Assembly: GCA_037576215.1 (NCBI GenBank)
Contig: JBANDB010000007.1
Span: 1,953,001 to 2,017,000, forward strand
Origin: Armillaria gallica
Lineage: Eukaryota > Basidiomycota > Agaricomycetes > Agaricales > Physalacriaceae
Length of the DNA stretch: 64,000 nucleotides
Direction: 5' to 3'
Shown here: one piece after another, positions 12,394 through 24,500 of the stretch
Numbering within the stretch: the stretch's first letter is position 1
Layout: each line of letters starts with the position of its first letter
Made by a program: the position numbers and the translations under genes
The notes under the pieces: generated by a model
What the model was told of the DNA's origin: nothing
Seen by the model: the letters and a program-made list of their open reading frames with translations, nothing else
The model's database searches: none

Positions 12394-12413
12394 TACCAAT
12401 ACCAATACCAATA
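12394..12413 (+). repeat. LINE 3' tail, (TACCAA)n
   Basis: Three full TACCAA units plus a partial one directly before the right-hand target-site repeat. Short tandem tails are typical of LINE 3' ends made by target-primed reverse transcription. Confidence 0.8.
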
Positions 12414-12810
12414 CCTTGCGATGATACCCGGACGATATTCTTTATACGCAGTGAGCACATTGGGAAACATTCGTCTCGATTGCCCGTCCGTTTTCGGGCC
12501 TCGTTCTGGTTTCTCCCAAGACATTCATTGATTCCCTCCTAACGTCATCGCGTCCTCACCTGATGGACCAAGGCGAAAGGAAGTCGCCGCGGAGGAAAGT
12601 CCTAGTCCAATGTGTGCACTCACGTGTATCCATGCATCACGCAGACTGAACGATGGCGTAGACGGAATGCATTTGTGGTAGATGCGCCCATAGAGATCGC
12701 GTAACGGTGACAGCGACCATTGGCTGATAACAATGGTGTGTTTTCCTATTCTTATCTTCACCTATCATCTCCTGATCATCTGCCAGGGCGTGGGAGAGAG
12801 ACTTTGCTCA
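12414..12810. repeat. Segmental duplication, copy B, right part
   Basis: Continues copy B after the LINE and matches about 4318-4820 of copy A, for example the GGATAACAATGG...TGATCTGCCAG stretch. It shows that the LINE split one ancestral segment. Confidence 0.65.
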
Positions 12811-13236
12811 TCGTAAATGCTACATTATGTAGGGGGTAGTGGTCTATATTGAGGAGTACATTGAGAAGGTACTGTTGCCATGAGACGATGAAAGATAGCG
12901 ACGGGAGGAGTGGATTGGATCTATGAATCCATGCAATAAACTTTACATTCTTTGTTGTAAGTGCCGTTCCCAGCAGTTTACTTCTAATCCGTGATCTCCG
13001 AAACCCACAGCGTTAATTTAAGCACGGTGCACGATTCATCACCATATCAATCACCCGCAGGCGTCCCATTCTGTCGCTCGATCTCTATCGCCAAAAAGGA
13101 TTATGGCTTTCTCGTAAGCGTGGCTATCCATCAATTAGCTCCGGAAGCGACGCACAGCTCCAGGCTGTCTGCTGTCCTTGCACTGTTCGTTGTCTCTTGC
13201 ACGCCCATACGTTTACCTTTCCCCCAAACTCTTGTC
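12811..13236. other. Upstream region of the caspase-TPR gene
   Basis: No supported gene. The frame of exon 1 of the downstream gene is open back to 12991, but the family-typical N-terminus (MSSQRAPNIYV) begins at 13237, so this is read as 5' UTR and promoter. No clear TATA box was identified. Confidence 0.45.
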
Positions 13237-16200
13237 ATGTCATCACAACGAGCTCCAAACATCTATGTCCGAATGCTAATGCCCGAGGGTTACGGATATC
13301 CACTGTGGCTTCCGGAACCGTCTGATGATCTCCCCCCTGATTATATTCGCAGTGGAACACAAATCGGCGACCTTGGCTATCTTGACGAAGACGGAGGTTT
13401 TGTCTACCTCTTCAATGTGGGCAAGGCTATCGACGATCCCGTCAATGTGGGCAGGACACCCCCCGATTTTGTACCATTGCCAGGCATTCATGAACCTGCG
13501 AATCAACATCTGCGATTACGCATGCACCAAAACAATGAGAGCTTGAAAGCTACTTCTAGTGATAGAAAGTCGATTGGCGGTGATATCTCAGCCGAGGCAT
13601 CGTGCGTTTGCTTCTACATTCTCAAGCCTTCCCTTTTTGACTGATGTTATGCAGCACCAGCACTGTTGTGCCCGGCGCAAGTTTGGCCTTAGATTTTACG
13701 AGTTCAAGCATGCAGGCCGCCTACCTTGTACTTCCAGATGGCGGCAAACATTCCAAATACAAGTTCACTGGCATACTCGAACAATATGCGATTGACCATG
13801 CCCATGAGTGGTACAGGCATTTCAATGGTCGGGGCATGCAGATCCACAACGGTATGCTGTACCTTGTGACCGGATGCAACAAGTGCCGCACCTGGGCCAA
13901 TGCGTGCTACTCGCATACCGCTGAATCTGGAGCAGTGTCATTGAATTTATCAATTGCTGGTGGGGGAGCACGTGTCGGTGGAACACTACACTGCAAATGG
14001 GAGGTTCAATCTGATTCTCCTGTTCATCACCGCAGTCACCCTGAGCCCCCCCGCACTGATCCCTTCTATGCTCATTCTTCCCATGCCCCAAACCTACCAG
14101 AACTGACTGAAAATCAGACAATTTTCTTGCATGGATACTCAATCTCTGTTTATGAGAAATCAGCTATGAAATTCCGTCTCAAAGAAAAGGTGAAGCTACG
14201 TGAGAAGCCACCACAAGATTTTTCCATTCCCTACAGTGCTGCAGCACAAAATAGCATGACACCAGCAGCTACAGAGACAGAAACTGCCCAGGTGAGCTTA
14301 CTGTTTTCTTTTTACAAGTCCTAATGCTGAAATCCAATTGCAGAGTCATGGTGCAAGAATGGAGAGGGGTACAACAAGACCACTTAATGTCAATGCCTTG
14401 GGATCTTCATATGATGAGTATTCAGGAAGTGGGGTGTTGGAAGATGACTCAGAAACTGATACATCAATGATGGATATTCCCTATGCCAACACTACTACAC
14501 AGGCTGGCACATTAGTTCAGCGACTCCCTGGATGGGGCAAGGTGAGTATAAATGTTCAGTGCAGTGGAAATGTATTGAATTCACATGACTAGATTGTCAA
14601 TCCATCAGCCTTGATAAATAAACACATATTGGATACTGTAAGCTAGTGCCTCCATACAAGTGTTCTTTAGCTCATCTTCTTTATATCAACTCTAGTACTC
14701 TGGTGCTACTATCGCACTCACTCATGATGATTTTGAGTGGACAGGCATGAAAGACAATGTATGCTGTTGTGTTGGTGATAGATCATCTGGTATACTAACA
14801 ATGTTCTTAGATTCAAAATCCACTTAATGTTATGGAGCTTGCAAAGTATGCTATCAATCACAACCTTGTCTCTATCAATAAAAGTAAGATATTTCCTTTA
14901 CAGTCTTACTTGAGTTGTAGCTTCTTTTTCAGACAAGACCACACCTAACACATGGGTAGCAAAACAATGGGATACAGATATAGGCACAGGCACTTTTGCT
15001 TGGTAAGGAATTGAGCTTTAAAATGATGAAAACTGATTGAAACCACTACTCACATAGCCAAGTTAATATCTTTGCACTTATCATTGGAATAGACAAATAC
15101 CAATGCAAAAAGTACAAGGATTTGCAGGGTGCCTGCAATGATGCTAATAATTTTGAAGCATATCTTGTTGAAGCTCTGGAAACTCCAAAGGCAAATATTG
15201 TCAGCCTTCACAATGAACAGGCAACAAGATTAGCAATCATTGATGAGCTCATCAAGATGAAGGACAATGCAGTCATACAACAAGATGCAATAATTGTATA
15301 TTTTGCAGGGTATGGGGCCATAACTACTAAGCCAGTTGAATGGACAGATTGGGAAACTCCTAATAATGCAATTGAAATGCTTTGTCCAACTGATATTGGC
15401 ATTATTGATAAAACCAGTGATGTTGTTGGTGGTATTCCAGATAGGACAATCAATCAACTTCTTCTGGAACTATCATTTGCTAAAGGCAATAACATTGTAT
15501 GTTGCATACTTTCAAATCACATACTCTATAGTAAACTTCTTTTTAGATATTAATACTTGACTGTGCTTATACTGCTGTTCCAAGTGATGCACAGAAACCT
15601 ATGGATGTGCCAGCAGGTACTAAACCACGTCAGATTTTTGATCCACCAAAACTTTCTCCAGAATGTGATCAATCAATCTACTCTCGATCTAGCAAGAAAC
15701 TTGTCCCAAAATTTGGATCCTTGCTTCTAGATTCTCATGTTCTCTTGACAGCATGCAGTCCTCTTCAGTTTGCCTATGAGTCACAAGGGAAAGGAATTTT
15801 CACTTATGCATTGCTCAAGACCATAAAGGAATGGCCAATGCACAATCTGTCATACAAATCATTGATTCATCATCTTGATATGCCAGAATAGTGAGTAATA
15901 ATATTTAATCTGTATATTCTAAAAATTAAACAACTTGTTTGAATAGCCAGACACCACTTTCAAAAGGTAGTCATATTAACCGATGTTTATTTGACTCTGG
16001 AGGTCACACTGCTGATAGTTCTCGGATCCTCTGTCATTGTGAAAAGAACCAGCCATATTTTACTTTATATGCTGGATCTGATCATGGTATTATGAATGGT
16101 GCTACTTTTGAGATATACAGAACAGATATATCTGATGAGTGGTGGGGTCCATTCACAACTGCAACTGCAGAGACAGTGGAGGCCTCTATTTCCTTCCTGA

Positions 16201-18329
16201 AACCTGAAGACCAAACTATATTCACTATATATAAAGATTGTCATGTTTGGTATGCAAGCTTGAGAAACAGTCAGCAAACAAGAAATCAATATCCAGAAGC
16301 AATTAGCAAGCTGGAAAAAGATATGCAAATATTTGGAAAAATTGGAGACACTCTTAGAGTAGCACAGTCTTTACAAAGCTTGAGAGACATTGTGCAAATA
16401 ACAGATCAATACTCAAAGGCAGCTATCAAGCTAGAGAAGGCTATACAGACATTTGAAGATATTGGAAACAGTCTTGGAGCAGCACAATGTTTGCGAAGCT
16501 TGGGAAATATTTTGCAAATAACACATCAATACTCAAAAGCCACTATTAAGCTAGAGAAGGCTATGCAGATATTTGAAGGCATTGGTGACTCTCTTGGAGT
16601 AGCACTGTGTTTGCAAAGCTTGGGAGATATTTTGCGAATGACAAATCAATATTCAGAAGCCACTATTAAGCTAGAGAAAGCTATGCAGATGTTTGAAGAT
16701 ATTGGAAACAGTCTTGGAGCAGCACAATGTTTGCGAAGCTTGGGAAATATTTTGCAAATGACACATCAATACTCAAAGGCTACTATCAAGCTAGAGGAGG
16801 CTATGCAGACATTTGAAGATATTGGTGATTTTCTTGGAGTAGCACAGTGTTTGCAAAGTTTAGGAAATGTTTTGCAAATGTCAAATCAATATTCAGTAGC
16901 CACTGTCAAGCTAGAAAATGCTATGCAGATGTTTGAAAACATTGGAAACACTCTTGGAGCAGCACAGTGTTTGCAAAGTTTAGGAAATGTTTTGCAAATG
17001 TCAAATCAATATTCAGAAGCCACTATCAAGCTAGAGAAGGCTATGCAGATATTTGAAGACATTGGAAATAGTCTTGGAGCAGCACAATGTTTGCGAAGCT
17101 TGGGAAATATTTTGCAAATGATGCATCAATACTCAGAAGCCACTATCAAGCTGGAGAAAGCTATGCAGATATTTGAAGATATTGGAAATAGTCTTGGAGT
17201 AGCACAATGTTTGCGAAGCTTGGGAAATATTTTGCGAATGACACATCAATATTCAAAAGCCACTGTCAAGCTGGAGAAGGCAATACAGATATTTGAAGAT
17301 ATTGGAAACACTTTTGGAGCAGCACAATGTTTGCAAAGTTTGGGAAATATTTTACGAATGACACATCAATACTCAGAAGCTATTATCAAGCTAGAGAAGG
17401 CTATGCAGACATTTGAAGACATTGGTGACTCTCTTGGAGTAGCACAGTGTTTGCAAAGTTTGGGAAATGTTTTGCAAATGTCAAATCAATATTCAGTAGC
17501 CACTGTCAAGCTAGAGAAGGCTATACAGATGTTTGAAAACATTAGAAACACTCTTGGAGTAGCACAGTGTTTGCAAAGTTTAGGAAATGGTTTGCAAATG
17601 TCAAATCAATATTCAGAAGCCACTATCAAGCTAGAAAAGGCTATGCAGACATTTAAAGACATTGGAAACAGTCTTGGAGTAGCACAATGTTTGCGAAGTT
17701 TGGGAAATATTTTGCAAATGACACATCAATATTCAGAAGCCACTATTAAGCTGGAGAAAGCTATGCAGATATTTGAAGATATTGAAAACACTCCTGGAGC
17801 AGCACAATGTTTGCGAAGCTTGGGAAATATTTTGCAAATGACGCATCAATACTCAGAAGCCACTATCAAGCTAGAGAAGGCTATGCGGACATTTGAAGGC
17901 ATTGGTGACTCTCTTGGAGTAGCACTGTGTTTGCAAAGCTTGGGAGATATTTTGCGAATGACAAATCAATATTCAGAAGCCACTATCAAGCTAGAGAAGG
18001 CTATGCAGATATTTGAAGATATTGAAAACAGTCTTGGAGTAGCACAATGTTTGCGAAGCTTGGGAAACATTTTGCAAATGACACATCAATATTCAGAAGC
18101 CACTATCAAGCTGGAGAAGGCTATGCAGACATTTGAAGACATTGGTGATTTTCTTGGAGTAGCACAGTGTTTGCAATGTTTGGGGAATATTTTGCAAATG
18201 ACAAATCAATATTCAGAAGCCACTGTCAAGATGGAGAAGGCTATGCAGACATTTGAAGATATTGGAAACACTTTTGGAGCAGCACAATGTTTGCAAAGCT
18301 TGAGAGATATTTTACAAATGACACATTGA
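13237..18329 (+). CDS. Three-part protein: Agaricomycete N-terminal domain, inactive caspase-like domain, 17 TPR repeats
   Basis: Exons 13237-13601, 13655-14291, 14344-14541, 14593-14637, 14696-14758, 14811-14883, 14933-15002, 15058-15496, 15547-15890 and 15947-18329 all use GT...AG introns and sum to 4617 nt, a 1538-aa protein without internal stops. Residues 1 to about 480 resemble a widespread Agaricomycete domain of unknown function (NIYVRMLMPEGYGYPLW, LVLPDGGKH, LYLVTGCNKCRTW, ALTHDDFEW). Residues about 486-745 are a caspase/metacaspase fold (FALIIGIDKY, GACNDANNFEAYL, IIVYFAGYGA, GIPDRTINQLL, ILILDCAYTA). The catalytic His of 'AGHG' is Tyr569 and the Cys of 'DCCHS' is Ala637, so protease activity is unlikely. 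A linker (AGSDHGIMNGATFEIY) matches the usual tail of these fungal caspases. Residues 859-1538 are 17 units of 40 residues. No NACHT or NB-ARC domain is present. An intracellular sensor or scaffold is likely (inference). The exon chain is strong; the function is not known. Confidence 0.85.
16288..18329 (+). repeat. Tandem array of 17 TPR-coding units, period 120 bp
   Basis: Each unit encodes 40 residues of the pattern YSEATIKLEKAMQIFEDIG followed by xxLGxAQCLxSLGNILQMTxQ. The period is exactly 120 nt without indels. Units 2-5 and 13-16 match as a block (offset 1320 bp): units 3 and 14 share VALCLQSLGDILRMTNQ, and units 5 and 16 share GDFLG. Units 5-6 and 10-11 form another matching pair. After the stop at 18327-18329 the repeat pattern continues degenerately to about 18378, so the array was once longer. 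Confidence 0.93.
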
Positions 18330-18378
18330 TATTTAGAGGCAACTGTTAAGCTACAAAAGGCTATACAGATAACAGATG

Positions 18379-19084
18379 GCCCCACTGCATAAGGCTGAAT
18401 ACTGTTATGGATAATGATTAAGTAGTATAAGTAAACCTCCACTTTCTTCAGTTTCTTTTTCTTTCTACATAATTATAGAAATTTCTTGGTACTTTCAAAT
18501 TTCCTATCTTAGCTAGAAGATTCTAGACAAAGTAGCTAGTATATATCTTCTGTATCAATATGCCTAAAAAGGCATCTGAATTTACTATCTTTAACTTCAC
18601 TACTTCACATGAACTTGAGTGATTAAGTTTGACTACATCTAGTGTTTGTCAAATGAACCATTATCCAATTACACCTAGCACTTGCTAGATCTACTCAGGC
18701 TCTTTTGTAGATACATTGAACTGACAACTCTTCTCACTACTCTTATATTGTAGACTTTATTCAAGTTGTACTTAGCTCATATATTGTCTATACTATGCTC
18801 ATTCTCAACATTGGTGAACACATTGATTTTACCTATTTGAAGGACTCCATTATCATAGCATTTTAGACCTATTGTTTGTCTGCTTGCACGGAGACCAACA
18901 ATCATGTTAGCATCAGCTTCAGAGGATCACCTTTCCAACTCACTTGATAATCCTTCAACACATGACTCTTTTAACAATTCTTTCACCTTTGCTGACATGC
19001 TTGTACCACTAGTCTCACCTATTAAACCTGAGGAGGCTGAGAATGATAAGAGCAAGGATGTTGAAAGAGTATGGCCTATCTCAG
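18379..19084. other. AT-rich stretch, no recognised gene
   Basis: A 60-codon open piece (18904 to about 19084, serine-rich then PIKPEEAENDKSKDVERVW) runs into the LTR-like element at 19085 and may be the 5' end of a gene interrupted there. Nothing else is supported. Confidence 0.4.
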
Positions 19085-19580
19085 TGATGAGCCTAGACTT
19101 CTATAGCAATAGTGACACTCAAAACTCTAAAAGGGCTTAGGCAATTAATGTGGTAGCACAGCAATCAAGGCATTATGTGTGCACAAGTGGTTCAGTGCAC
19201 CTCCATGTGGTCAATTCTTCAATAATACAAGATACACTGTGACTTTAAGTCAGTGAAGTAATACTCTTGGTCAATGAGTACTAGTAGATGTTGGCTTCAA
19301 GCCTGGAGAGATCTTGATAAATGAGAAGGGATGGAATCTGGTATGACATGGATACCAAAAAACCATGATAGAAACTGTAAAAATGGTCTAGAAAACATGG
19401 GGAAGGACTAGAAAATATAGCAATGCACTAGAAGATGTGACCTAAAGGTCCAGAAAACATGGTAATAGACTAGAAAATGTGGCTTGAGAGTGTACCTAAT
19501 AATGTGAGTTAAAACAATGGTAATAAACATGTGTAAACTGCCTTGAAACTGAGAAAAAACATGGTAACTGAGGCTATAAG
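19085..19580 (+). repeat. LTR-like element, copy 1, left half (split by hAT)
   Basis: Begins TGATGAGCCTAGACTTC and is clearly similar to 33152-33740. It stops at the hAT target-site duplication and continues at 25083. Confidence 0.75.
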
Positions 19581-20099
19581 TAGGGATGGTCACTGTGACC
19601 GTAGTACAGTGCATATGGACGGTGACTATGGATATGGTACTCCTGCCATGGGTGTCCTCATTGCCATGCTACAGTACAGATACAGTATGATCTGACCAAT
19701 CATACGGACCATATTCTACGGGTAACTATGGCCATCTATGGCTGTGCATGGTTGTACTTTTTTGCGCTAGGTTAGAGTATAGTTAATTCAATTTAATGGG
19801 TGAACACTGTACCTTGAGGCAATTGATTGCGAAGTCATTATCATCAGTCACGCCATTATGGGTTGTGAAGCGTGACCATCCCATTGATCAACTCTTTCTT
19901 TTGACTTGTCATGTATACTGAGTGCCTGTTATCCATTCTTTATCTTCACGAGCAACAACCTTTGAATAAACCTCTTTTCCAAAGCATATCTTGGACTGAA
20001 ACTCATTGAGGAATAGGTTTTCAAAGAGCTCTCCTGAGTGCCTGATGCCCTGAGTGCAGGAGCTGATGAAATTTCCATTAATTTCTGCCAGCGGATCAC

Positions 20100-21480
20100 C
20101 CATATTTCCTTGAAAGTGATACAATTAACCTCCTCTTAAGCTCCTGTCTCTTGCGCCCATGATACCCGCATGTCAGTAACACAGGATGAACCAAAATTCC
20201 TTGGAGGAGAAGGAGCCTGGTCAAATTTATCCAGCCTATGGATCTTGGGATGCACAGATATGCCAATTGGTGGGTGTATCTGCACTTATTTCTCTTGTTT
20301 CATCCTTCTGACATGTTTGAATCTCAGATATGTCAGATTTCTATAAAAATTTGCATCGCACATCCCAACTCAAATTGTACACTCTCTCATTGCCGTCTTC
20401 GTGTGGCCTAATAATATGGCTGAACCTGAACTAGAGTCTGCACACAATCCTGCTTCCAATTCTGAAGGCTGAGATGTCACTCCTACCTTTAAAAGTGTGT
20501 AATTTTTTAATTGTGAACTCTCGAGCTCATGTCAGTCTTCAATCTAGCTTTTCTGCAGGTCAAAAACAGTCACTTGACTGTAATGTCATACTACTCCATA
20601 TCTTGGTGCATCACCAGGTGGTTTTCAGCCACGCTTTCACTTGTTCTCCTTCCTGCTGTTCTGGTACTTTCTGTGCTTCAACATCCCATTGTTCATTCTC
20701 AATTGGCAACTCTCAATAACCAGCAGAGAGCTTTGCTCCCCAGTGCTATCACTCTGGTCATCTTCTACATGATTTTTGTCCTGCTATTTTTTGGTTAGTG
20801 ACCCATGAGATGTTCAGGGTGTGATCTATTCTTATCATTCATGCAGGCAACCTGGCCATCCCATTGTTATTCCAATTAACAAAACTGGTTCCAAAGGGAC
20901 CGCTTCGCTACCATCGATCTCATGTATCCCACATGTGTCTTGACCGGCTCTGACATCTGGTTGATGAGGGTGCAATGACGGTGTGGATTATGGGTGCATC
21001 GAATGCTTCCATTCCTGTTTGTGAGTATTAACATCACCTGTTTTGCTTTCAAGTGCTTATGTGCATCCTCTTAGTGGTTACCAAGAAAACAAAGGTCCAC
21101 AATATTGTCGCATTCCTGCGCCGTAAGAAGTATATCCTGGGAATACCATCTTTGTTTAGCTACAGGTTCTATGTCCCTGGGCAACGTATACCGGTATTTG
21201 AATTTCAGACAATGGGAGAACTTGGTGTGAGATCTATGATGCACCTGCACTTCGTTGTTGGGCTCCTTGGTGGAGGTACGTCATATCTCTCTGACACTTT
21301 TCATGGTCCTCAGTTAATTTCCTACAACAGCTGATAATTGGGAGCAATGTGCTTGCAATTCTGATGGCACACTCAAGGAAGCTGCGGAGATTGAGTGGAT
21401 CAATGACCCTGATGATGATGCCTCCACTGCGGGGCCATCAGGTCCTGTTGGTCCATTCTTCCAAGGCCTCTTTTCTTCAG
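20100..21480 (+). other. Weak coding-like blocks upstream of the hAT transposase
   Basis: Short open blocks occur on the plus strand, such as about 21110-21280 (LGIPSLFSYRFYVPGQRIPV) and 21340-21480 (acidic, DDDASTAGPSGP). They may be 5' exons of the hAT gene or a second element gene. No family was recognised and no convincing splice chain was built. Confidence 0.3.
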
Positions 21481-21599
21481 TAGACTCACCACGATGGCTT
21501 ATCAGGTCATGAACTTCATGGTCATGGGCTTCACAACAGGAGCAGCACCAAGTTCTCCGCTTACATTGCAGCAGAAAAACTTGATGAAGATGGCAACCC

Positions 21600-24500
21600 A
21601 GCTGCTCCACTCAAGCCACACAAACACAGATCCAAGAAATCGAAGAAAGGCACTAGCAAGGGTAAGGAGAAGGCAGCCGACAATGGGGATGACAGTGGTG
21701 AGTACACAACTGATTCAGATGGGATTTCAGAAGCCAGTGACGACTCAGATGGTGATGTTGAGATCACTAATGAAGAGGTATGGATCCTCTCATGTATTAA
21801 TCACCTCGTTGCTGACTTTGAACCAGCTTGCGGACTCTCTGCCTTTGAAAACAATCCCCATGACTGGTAAGGGAGATGGACATCACCTTTGCAAGAAGCA
21901 AACAAAATGCAAAGCACGAGAGAGCGATATCTCTTCCAAGCGTCAACGTATGGATGTTTCTGGTGATTCAGATGCATCTCAAAAGAATATATCTGAACCT
22001 GACCCAAAGAACACTGAGGTTTTCCATATTTTCCACTTTTGTATTGAATGCTTTCTCACAATCGTTTCAGCCAACCAAGAAATTGAAGAAGAAATTGAAG
22101 AAGTTGAACCCCATTTACCATTTCTATGAAACTAGCAAAGTCAATGCAGACAGCAAACCTGGCGATCCAGGTGATGTACACTACAAATGTTACCATGGTA
22201 AACACTGCAAGATAATAACAATAACAAAATCAATGTGAGGCAACCTCTCTAGTATGTCCTCCCTTCCTCGTGTAGCAGTCTTTTTTATGTTATCTTTCAC
22301 AGCACTGATCACCCACTTGAAAAATAATTTCTCAGCGATGTACCAACTTTGGGGCACCCTTCATGGTCGAACTACCTCGCCAACTCAAGAAGAGATCAGC
22401 ATAGCCAATGGAACAATGACTCTTGATGCACGTACTGCAACTGAGTTCCTCCAGAAACTGGAGAGGGCATCATCAAATCTTGAAATGGCATTCGCCCATC
22501 AAGCGGCAGAAGCAGCGGTGAGATTTGGCTCTTTTCTTCTATATATTTTTAATATTGCGGTGTGCTCAGGGACCATGGGATCAGGCTAAATTTGAACAAC
22601 TTCTCACGGAATGGATAGTTGCATGTGACCAACCATTTGAAGAGGTTGAGAGACTGGAGTTTCATGCCCTTCTCACTTACATGCATCACCCATCGCCAAG
22701 TCTTCACATTCCGGGATGCTCAATGATCAAGAGGAGAGTCATGGAAATGGGGAAAGACGTAGAAGCAAGTCTTTGCGAAACATTTAACGTAAGCCACTAA
22801 TATGAACGTCGCAGTAAGAGATGAAATAAACATTAATTAACCTGACAGGAACTCGAGTCAAAGGTCTCCATCTCTTTGGATACCTGGACTTCACCAAATG
22901 GCCTTGCCTTCATGGCTATTGTAGCTCACTTCATCAACAACAAGGGAAAGTTAGGTATGTAGCCCCATCTCCTATTATTCTCAATGCTTATGAAGTCAAC
23001 TCAGAGGAGATTCTAATTGATTTTTGTGAGCTCATCGGCGAGCATTCTGGTGTCAACATGGCCGCTGCTGTTTGGGAGACTTTGCAGAAGTATGGACTAA
23101 TAGGATGCATACAGGCAATACTCTATTGAATACAACCTGGTGCTCATGTTTTGACCTAGGTTATGGCCTTTGTCATGGATAACACCACCAACAATGATAC
23201 TATGATTGAGGAAATTGAATTCCAGTGTCAGCTCGAAGGTATTGATTTCTCTGCATGAGACTCTCGCCTTCGTTGTATGCTGCATATTGTTCATCTGGCT
23301 GCTTTAAAGGTATGCGACCTTGTTTTTATATGACCATGTCTTATATCAGCCACATAGCTCCTTGAGGCCATCGGTGCTATCAGCCGATCCAAGTTGAAGA
23401 AGTCTGCAGGATGCAGTTCATCATACCAAGACACTGTTACTCTTCCCGTCGACCATGAAAATGATGAGGAGGCTGCAGAGAGAGAGCCTGTTGATGATGA
23501 TGTTGATGAGATGGTGTCTTCACAAGGGCATGGAGATGATAATATTGAAGTACTTACTGCCATCATAAAGGTATGTTTTCAGTTCCGTCTTCTTGAATGT
23601 GTTCCTAACTGACAATTAATGTTATCACTCATTGGTTAGCTTCACAAAATTGTTGTGGCTGTTTGGTCCAGTCTGCAGCGACACGCATCATGGCTGGAAA
23701 GGGCTAGAGAGTATCTAAAGAAGAAGGCAGACAACGCAGCAGAAATGGCATTACTGCTTATTCTAGATGTTCGAACACACTGGACATCTACTCACCAGAT
23801 GCTTCGTATGTACTACACATGGTTTATGGGTATTAGCCAGTTGACAATTCATTCAGGTCATGCACTTGACTACCAAGGAGCGGTAAACACATTTGTTGCC
23901 ACCAACAAGGAATTGCGAGATCACTACGAACTTTCTGATGAAGATTGGGATGCAATTTCCATAGTCACCGACTGGCTCAAGCAGTTTTGCCTGGCAACTA
24001 TGGAGATGTCAACCACAAAGATGCCTATGCTCTCAACTACACATGCCACGTTTCATGGGTTGCAGCAACACATCAAGGAAATACTCAGTAGCCTTCCTGA
24101 CAGTACCACGCCAGAGATCAAGCAAGATCTAACAGCTGCACACCAGAAGCTTAGTGACTATTATTACAAATTTGACGCATCCCTGTTTTACATCTGGGCT
24201 GCTTGTACGTTCTGGTTTCTCCTTGATACAGCTGACCTGACCATCTTCCCAGTTCTTGATCCCTGCATTTCATATTCTGGTCTTAAGCTTAAGTTATCTG
24301 ATGATGAGGAACTGGACCGATTCCTGGAGGATCAAAAAACGCATCTTTATCAGTATTATAATGACAACTACGTGGCGAAATCCCCGGCTACTGTAGCGGC
24401 CATGACCCGGCACCTATCCCATCACAGGCATCTGCGTCAACATCGTTTCTCAGTAAGAGTTCACCACAAAAGGGGAACTTCAAGGCTCGGTACTGGAAGA

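Larger units (their letters stand above)
6974..12413 (+). mobile_element. LINE (non-LTR retrotransposon), nearly intact
   Basis: About 5.4 kb element with ORF1, ORF2 and a 3' tail of TACCAA repeats (12394-12413). A 10-bp direct repeat with one mismatch flanks it (6964-6973 and 12414-12423), and the homologous segment at 4313-4330 shows the site without the insertion. ORF2 has an apurinic-type endonuclease, an RNase H-like region, a reverse transcriptase and a C-terminal CCHC knuckle, the layout of Tad1-like LINEs of Agaricomycetes (family recollection). Only one true premature stop was found in ORF2 (11444), so this is a fairly young or slowly decaying copy. The short 5' leader (6974-7027) may mean slight 5' truncation. 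Confidence 0.88.

Noticed and set aside
13237..18329. Classical NLR (NACHT or NB-ARC with TPR)
   Set aside because: No P-loop (GxxxxGKS/T) or Walker B motif was found in any exon; the central domain is caspase-like instead.
18206..18442. Minus-strand frames across the TPR array and other shadow ORFs
   Set aside because: Antisense readings of a repeat-coding exon without independent support.
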